Positions 58,478-64,000 of a stretch of DNA of 64,000 nt are shown here, in pieces. A program made the position numbers and the translations under genes. Numbering within the stretch: position 1 is the first letter of the stretch; each line of letters starts with the position of its first letter. The notes beneath the pieces are model-generated. The model saw only the letters and a list, made by a program, of their open reading frames with translations, made no database searches and had not been told where the DNA came from. The stretch is from Stappia sp. MMSF_3263 (GTDB taxonomy: Bacteria; Pseudomonadota; Alphaproteobacteria; Rhizobiales; Stappiaceae): assembly GCF_030733745.1 (NCBI RefSeq), contig NZ_JASHIK010000001.1, positions 186,001 through 250,000 on the forward strand, read 5' to 3'.

Positions 58478-59434
58478 TCAGCCGGCTTCCGCAGTTGCCG
58501 GGGCGCTGTCGGGGATCGTCAGCCACTGGTCGAGCCCCTGGTCCCAATAGGGAGCGGGGCCGTAGAGCTTGGCGAGAAAGTCGATGAAAACGCGAACTTT
58601 CGCGGGCAGGAAGCGCCGGCTCGGATAGACCGCGTGCAGGCCGACATTCTTCGAGGCGCGGTAATGCGGCAGGACGATGCGCAACCGGCCGTCGCGCAGT
58701 TCCGGGCCGATGTCCCAGGTCGACCTGAGCGCGATGCCGAGCCCGGCCAACAGCGCTTCGCGCACGACTTCGCTGGAATTGGTGCGGATCGGACCGCCGG
58801 TGCGCACCATTTCGATGCCGTCGGGACCGGCCAGCCGCCAGATGTCCTGCTGGGTGGTCGAGATGCACGAATGGTTGGCCTGCAGATCCTCCACGGATCC
58901 CGGCGCGCCGCAGCGCTCCAGATAGGCGGGGGCGGCGCACAGCACCCTGTGGACCGGGGCCAGCCGCCGCGCGACAAGGCTGGAATCCTCAAGTTCCGCG
59001 ATGCGTATGGCAAGGTCGTAGCCTTCGCCGACGATGTCGATCAGTTCGTCGGACAGGTCGAGATTGAACGACAGGTCCGGATTGTCGGCAAGAAAGGCTC
59101 CCAGGTGCGGGGCGACATGCATGCGGCCGAAGGCCGTCGGCGCGCTCACCTTCAATGTGCCGCGCGCGATCGCCGAGCGCCGGGTGACGAAGGCTTCCGC
59201 CTCCTCCACAGACGCCAGAATGGCGACGACACGCTTGTAGTAACCCTGACCCGCCTCCGTCAGCGCCAGCTGCCGGGTGGTGCGCTGGAGCAGCCGCGTG
59301 CCAAGGCGATCCTCGAGCCGGCGCAGGCGTTTCGAGACCACCGCCGGCGAGAGGCCCATTTCCCGGCCCGCCGCCGACATGCTGCCGGCCCCGACCACGC
59401 GGGCGAAAATCTCCATGTCTGGGAAACTGCTCAT
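58478..59434 (-). CDS. LysR-family transcriptional regulator (CrgA-like)
   Basis: A LysR regulator of 318 residues. The helix-turn-helix is about 5-60 (MEIFARVVGAGSMSAAGREM, SPAVVSKRLRRLEDRLG), the effector domain follows, with GYDLAIRIAELEDSSLVARR typical of the CrgA/DsdC branch. ATG 59434 is preferred to a TTG two codons earlier. It is divergent from glcD with 187 nt between, so glcDEF could be its target; regulation by glycolate is not established here. Downstream on the same strand is the cytochrome c gene. Confidence 0.88.
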   Translation of the reverse strand: MSSFPDMEIFARVVGAGSMSAAGREMGLSPAVVSKRLRRLEDRLGTRLLQRTTRQLALTEAGQGYYKRVVAILASVEEAEAFVTRRSAIARGTLKVSAPTAFGRMHVAPHLGAFLADNPDLSFNLDLSDELIDIVGEGYDLAIRIAELEDSSLVARRLAPVHRVLCAAPAYLERCGAPGSVEDLQANHSCISTTQQDIWRLAGPDGIEMVRTGGPIRTNSSEVVREALLAGLGIALRSTWDIGPELRDGRLRIVLPHYRASKNVGLHAVYPSRRFLPAKVRVFIDFLAKLYGPAPYWDQGLDQWLTIPDSAPATAEAG

Positions 59435-59621
59435 TTTCAACGCACCGGACTTGGTTCTTGTCTGCTTTCAAAGATTCATGACAGACGCAGGACATGTAAA
59501 CTGGGTCAAGCGCCAGTTCCCTCCCGAGGTCGCCAATTTTCGCTCTTCGGGATATATACGTGCGCCCCGTCCGGGTGGATTTGTTGACGCCGCATCTTGA
59601 ACCGAAAGGAAGGACAACGCC

Positions 59622-61118
<1,497 letters not shown>

Positions 61119-61167
61119 CCACCCGTTTCCGACAGAGCCGAACCGCTAGCCAGGACGAGAAGACACC

Positions 61168-62385
61168 ATGCCAGACACGTTCAAGCCGCGCACGGCCGAG
61201 GAGGCCCGCGACGTTGTCCGCTGGGCGGCGGCCGAGCACGAGCCGCTGGAGATCGTCGGCCAGGCCTCCAAGCGCGCCCTCGGGCGCCCGGTCCAGGCCG
61301 GCCATCTGCTCGACATGTCGCAGCTTTCCGGCATCGAACTCTACGAGCCGGCGGAACTGATCCTGACGGCATTGCCCGGCACGCCGATCGCCGAGATCGA
61401 GGCCGCCCTTGCCGCCGCCGGCCAGGAACTCGCCTTCGACCCCCTCGACTATGGCCCGCTGCTCGGCCAGCCGGCGGGACTCGGCACGCTCGGCGGCGTC
61501 GTCGCGGCCAACCTTGCCGGCTCCAAGCGGCTCAAGCACGGCGCGGCGCGCGATCATGTGCTCGGCATGGAGGCGATCTCCGGACGCGGCGAGATCTTCA
61601 AGTCGGGCGGCCGGGTGGTGAAGAATGTCACCGGCTACGACCTGCCGCGCACGCTCACCGGGTCCTGGGGCACGCTGGCCGTCGCCACCTGCCTGACGCT
61701 GAAGGTGCTGCCGCGTGCCGAGACCGAGGCGACGTTCCTGCTTTCGGGCCTTTCCGATGCCGACGCCGCGCTGGCGATGACCGCCGCCATGGGCGCGTCG
61801 GCCGAGGTCTCCGCCGCCGCGCATCTGCCGGAGAACGCCGCCAACCGCCTTGCCGCGCGTGGTCATGCGCTCCCGGGCCCCTCCACCTTGTTGCGGCTGG
61901 AAGGCTTCGGCCCCTCCGTTGACTACCGTTTCGAACAATTGCGCGGCCTGCTTGGCGCGCGCGCCGGCGTCACGCGGATCGAGGTCGAGCCCTCGCGCGC
62001 CCTGTGGCGGGCCGTGCGCGATGCGGAAGCCTTCGCCGGTACCGGCGATCTCGTCTGGCGCATCTCTGTTGCCCCGACCGCCGGCCCCGCCGTGGTCGCG
62101 CAACTGGCGGAGGCCTTTGCCTGCACCGCCTTCTACGACTGGTCGGGCGGTCTCGTCTGGCTCGCCGTTCCGGGCGAGGAGGCCCGCGCCGAGGAGATCC
62201 GCGCCGCCATCGCGGCCGTCGGCGGCGGACATGCGACCCTGGTGCGCGCGCCCGCGCCGTTGCGCTCCGCCATCCCCGTGTTCCAGCCGCAGCCGGCGCC
62301 GCTCGCCGCCCTTTCGGCCCGGCTGAAGGAACAGTTCGATCCACACGGCATCCTCAATCCGGGCCGCATGACCGCGGGACACTGA
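61168..62385 (+). CDS. glcE: Glycolate oxidase FAD-binding subunit GlcE
   Basis: Second FAD-binding subunit, 405 residues. VVRWAAAEHEPLEIVGQASK and LGTLGGVVAANLAGSKRLKH match GlcE, as do KSGGRVVKNVTGYDLPRTLT and the C-terminal DPHGILNPGRM. The C-terminal half has the partial oxidase fold typical of GlcE. Starts 49 nt after glcD, ends 1 nt before glcF. CAGGACGAG precedes the ATG. Confidence 0.94.
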   Translation: MPDTFKPRTAEEARDVVRWAAAEHEPLEIVGQASKRALGRPVQAGHLLDMSQLSGIELYEPAELILTALPGTPIAEIEAALAAAGQELAFDPLDYGPLLGQPAGLGTLGGVVAANLAGSKRLKHGAARDHVLGMEAISGRGEIFKSGGRVVKNVTGYDLPRTLTGSWGTLAVATCLTLKVLPRAETEATFLLSGLSDADAALAMTAAMGASAEVSAAAHLPENAANRLAARGHALPGPSTLLRLEGFGPSVDYRFEQLRGLLGARAGVTRIEVEPSRALWRAVRDAEAFAGTGDLVWRISVAPTAGPAVVAQLAEAFACTAFYDWSGGLVWLAVPGEEARAEEIRAAIAAVGGGHATLVRAPAPLRSAIPVFQPQPAPLAALSARLKEQFDPHGILNPGRMTAGH

Positions 62386-62386
62386 T

Positions 62387-63730
62387 ATGCAGACCAGCTT
62401 CTCCATCCACCAGCTTGCCGATCCGCACATGGCGGAATCGGAAAAGATCCTGCGCAAATGCGTGCATTGCGGCTTCTGCACGGCCACCTGCCCGACCTTC
62501 ACGCTGCTGGGCGACGAGCTCGACAGTCCGCGCGGGCGCATCTACCTGATCAAGGAGATGCTCGAGAACGACCGGCCGGCGGATGCGCGCACCGTGCGTC
62601 ATGTCGACCGCTGCCTGTCCTGCCTTTCCTGCATGACGACCTGCCCCTCGGGCGTCCATTACATGCACCTGGTCGACCATGCCCGCGCCCATATCGAGCA
62701 GACCTACAAGCGTCCGCTCGCCGACCGGCTGACGCGCGAGTTGCTCGCCTTCGTGCTGCCCAATCCGGGCCGTTTCCGCATGTCGCTCGTTGCCGCTTTC
62801 TTCGCCCGGCCCTTCGCCGGACTGCTGAAGGCGCTCGGCGGTCCTTTGAAGCCGCTTGGCGCCATGCTGGAACTGGCGCCGGCCCGCGCGCCGCTTCGCT
62901 CCGCGATGGAAGGGCCGGGGAGTTTCCCGGCGACAACGGCGCGTCGCGGCCGTGTCGCCATGCTGTCCGGCTGCGCCCAGCCGGTGCTGGCGCCGCAAAT
63001 CAACGAGGCGGCGATCCGCCTGCTCACCCGCGCCGGCATCGAGGTGGTGCTGCCGGAAGGGGAGGGCTGCTGCGGCGCGCTCGTCCATCACATGGGCAAG
63101 GAGGAGCGGGCGCTCACTGATGCGCGGCGCAATGTCGACGCGTGGTGGCGCGAGATCGAGGGCGAGGGGCTCGACGCCATCCTGATCACCGCGTCCGGTT
63201 GCGGCACCACGATCAAGGATTACGGCTTCATGCTGCGCGGCGATCCCGCCTATGCCGAAAAGGCCGCGCGCGTATCAGAACTGGCCAAGGATATCAGCGA
63301 GTTCCTGCCGTCCCTGGAGCTCGGCGTGCCGGAACGGCCGGGCGGGCTTGTCGTTGCCTACCACTCCGCCTGCTCGATGCAGCACGGCCAGAAGATCACA
63401 CGCCAGCCGAAGGACCTCTTGAAGGCGGCCGGTTTCACCGTGCGAGATGTGCCCGAGGGCCATCTGTGCTGCGGCTCCGCCGGCACCTACAACATCCTGC
63501 AGCCGGATCTCGCCCGCCGCCTGCGCGACCGCAAGGTCGCCAATATCGAGAAGACGGCGCCCGACCTCGTCGCCACCGGCAATATCGGCTGCATGACCCA
63601 GATCGGCGGCGGCACCGGCCTGCCGATCGTCCATACGGCGGAGCTTCTTGATTGGGCCTATGGCGGACCGGTGCCGCTCGCCTTGCGCGAGACCGCATTG
63701 GCCGGGGATGTCGTGGAGGCGGCCGAGTGA
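62387..63730 (+). CDS. glcF: Glycolate oxidase iron-sulphur subunit GlcF
   Basis: Iron-sulphur subunit, 447 residues. Two 4Fe-4S motifs: C25, C28, C31, C35 (CVHCGFCTATC) and C76, C79, C82, C86 (CLSCLSCMTTC). Two CCG-type motifs follow at GEGCCGALVHHMG and HLCCGSAGTYN, as in GlcF. It overlaps the glcE stop by one spacer base (TGATATG), implying coupling. Its last codons, GCC GAG TGA, form the first copy of a 14-bp tandem repeat. Confidence 0.95.
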   Translation: MQTSFSIHQLADPHMAESEKILRKCVHCGFCTATCPTFTLLGDELDSPRGRIYLIKEMLENDRPADARTVRHVDRCLSCLSCMTTCPSGVHYMHLVDHARAHIEQTYKRPLADRLTRELLAFVLPNPGRFRMSLVAAFFARPFAGLLKALGGPLKPLGAMLELAPARAPLRSAMEGPGSFPATTARRGRVAMLSGCAQPVLAPQINEAAIRLLTRAGIEVVLPEGEGCCGALVHHMGKEERALTDARRNVDAWWREIEGEGLDAILITASGCGTTIKDYGFMLRGDPAYAEKAARVSELAKDISEFLPSLELGVPERPGGLVVAYHSACSMQHGQKITRQPKDLLKAAGFTVRDVPEGHLCCGSAGTYNILQPDLARRLRDRKVANIEKTAPDLVATGNIGCMTQIGGGTGLPIVHTAELLDWAYGGPVPLALRETALAGDVVEAAE

Positions 63731-63790
63731 CGCTGGCCGAGTGACGCTGGCCGAGTGACGCTGGCCGAGTGACGCTGGCCGAGTGACGCC
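63721..63790 (+). repeat. 14-bp tandem repeat starting at the glcF stop codon (about 5 copies)
   Basis: GAGTGACGCTGGCC begins at 63725, 63739, 63753, 63767 and 63781; four full copies, with the fifth diverging to GAGTGACGCC. The first copy contains the last codon and stop of glcF, so each repeat carries a GAG-TGA. Confidence 0.95.
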
Positions 63791-63830
63791 TGCCTTGCAC
63801 GGATCGACCGGCCGGCCGTCACGACATATG

Positions 63831-63864
63831 AAAAGCCCCGCGATGAGGCCACCGCGGGGCTTTT
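63831..63864. terminator. Bidirectional terminator between glcF and the L,D-transpeptidase gene
   Basis: A 12-bp stem AAAAGCCCCGCG/CGCGGGGCTTTT with a 10-nt loop; T-run on both strands. Confidence 0.9.
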
Positions 63865-63900
63865 GCTTCGTTTGCGGTGAGTGCCGCTGCTGCGAAACCG

Positions 63901-64000
63901 CTAGATCACCTGGACCTTGGCCCCGACCGGCACGCGCTGGTAAAGGTCGATCACGTCCTCGTTGCGCATCCGGATGCAACCCGAGGAGACGGCCTTGCCG
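63901..64000 (-). CDS. L,D-transpeptidase (YkuD), C-terminal end only
   Basis: The last 33 codons of a gene running off the right edge, ending in TAG. Translation gives KAVSSGCIRMRNEDVIDLYQ and then VPVGAKVQVI, the catalytic SxGC(I/V)R motif of YkuD L,D-transpeptidases, with the catalytic cysteine in SSGCIRM. Such enzymes cross-link peptidoglycan (3-3) or attach proteins to it. The rest of the gene is not seen, so subfamily is unknown. Confidence 0.88.
   Translation of the reverse strand, partial: GKAVSSGCIRMRNEDVIDLYQRVPVGAKVQVI

Overview
The window reads as about 64 kb of ordinary chromosome from a GC-rich alphaproteobacterium, probably Hyphomicrobiales (Rhizobiales) and perhaps close to Stappiaceae. 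This rests on a GcrA regulator, a PdhS/PleC-type kinase, two phasins, a DUF1127 protein, a proteobacterial-type GshA, many TRAP and ABC importers, and a tRNA-His with A73 and no G-1. The taxonomic placement is inference from gene content. There is no prophage, insertion sequence, CRISPR array, plasmid module or recognisable defence system.

Layout. 1-8.4 kb: a polyamine locus. A leftward puuA-potF-potG unit and a rightward GntR regulator, second puuA, aminotransferase and puuB would import putrescine and degrade it through the gamma-glutamyl route and/or transamination; one TGTGATCAC palindrome lies before each glutamine-synthetase-like gene. 8.4-11.3 kb: a ferric-iron ABC permease and binding protein without an ATPase in view. 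11.5-17 kb: a PLP dehydratase and a very long PdhS-like histidine kinase. 17.3-18.6 kb: two phasins. 18.8-21.3 kb: tRNA-His, two divergent tandem winged-helix paralogues (the second AT-rich), gcrA and a tandem terminator array.

21.4-28.6 kb: a ThDP enzyme, an ADP-forming acyl-CoA-synthetase/GNAT fusion, a universal stress protein and an acyl-CoA dehydrogenase. 28.7-35.5 kb: a complete C4-dicarboxylate system, dctB-dctD followed by dctPQM, with two enhancer palindromes and a sigma-54 promoter between them. 35.6-40.3 kb: xseA, rsmE, gshA and a hypothetical gene. 40.3-46.7 kb: a DUF4173 membrane protein with a two-component pair, a DUF1127 protein divergent from a LysR regulator, an EamA transporter and a small membrane protein. 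46.8-48 kb: a Tat-exported thioredoxin coupled to a Cys-containing hypothetical protein.

48.1-56.4 kb: a lactate module, with lutR-lutA-GNAT-lutB-lutC leftward and a divergent monocarboxylate-type TRAP transporter rightward. 56.4-58.3 kb: DUF3422 protein and a cytochrome c. 58.5-63.8 kb: a LysR gene divergent from glcDEF (glycolate oxidase), ending in a 14-bp tandem repeat. The right edge holds the C-terminus of an L,D-transpeptidase.

Functionally the window is dominated by uptake and oxidation of small nitrogen and carbon sources (putrescine, C4-dicarboxylates, lactate, glycolate), each with its own local regulator. I found no clearly new multi-gene system. The best candidates for a second look are the paralogue pair beside gcrA, the acetyltransferase inside the lut operon, the DUF4173/two-component operon and the gcrA terminator array.
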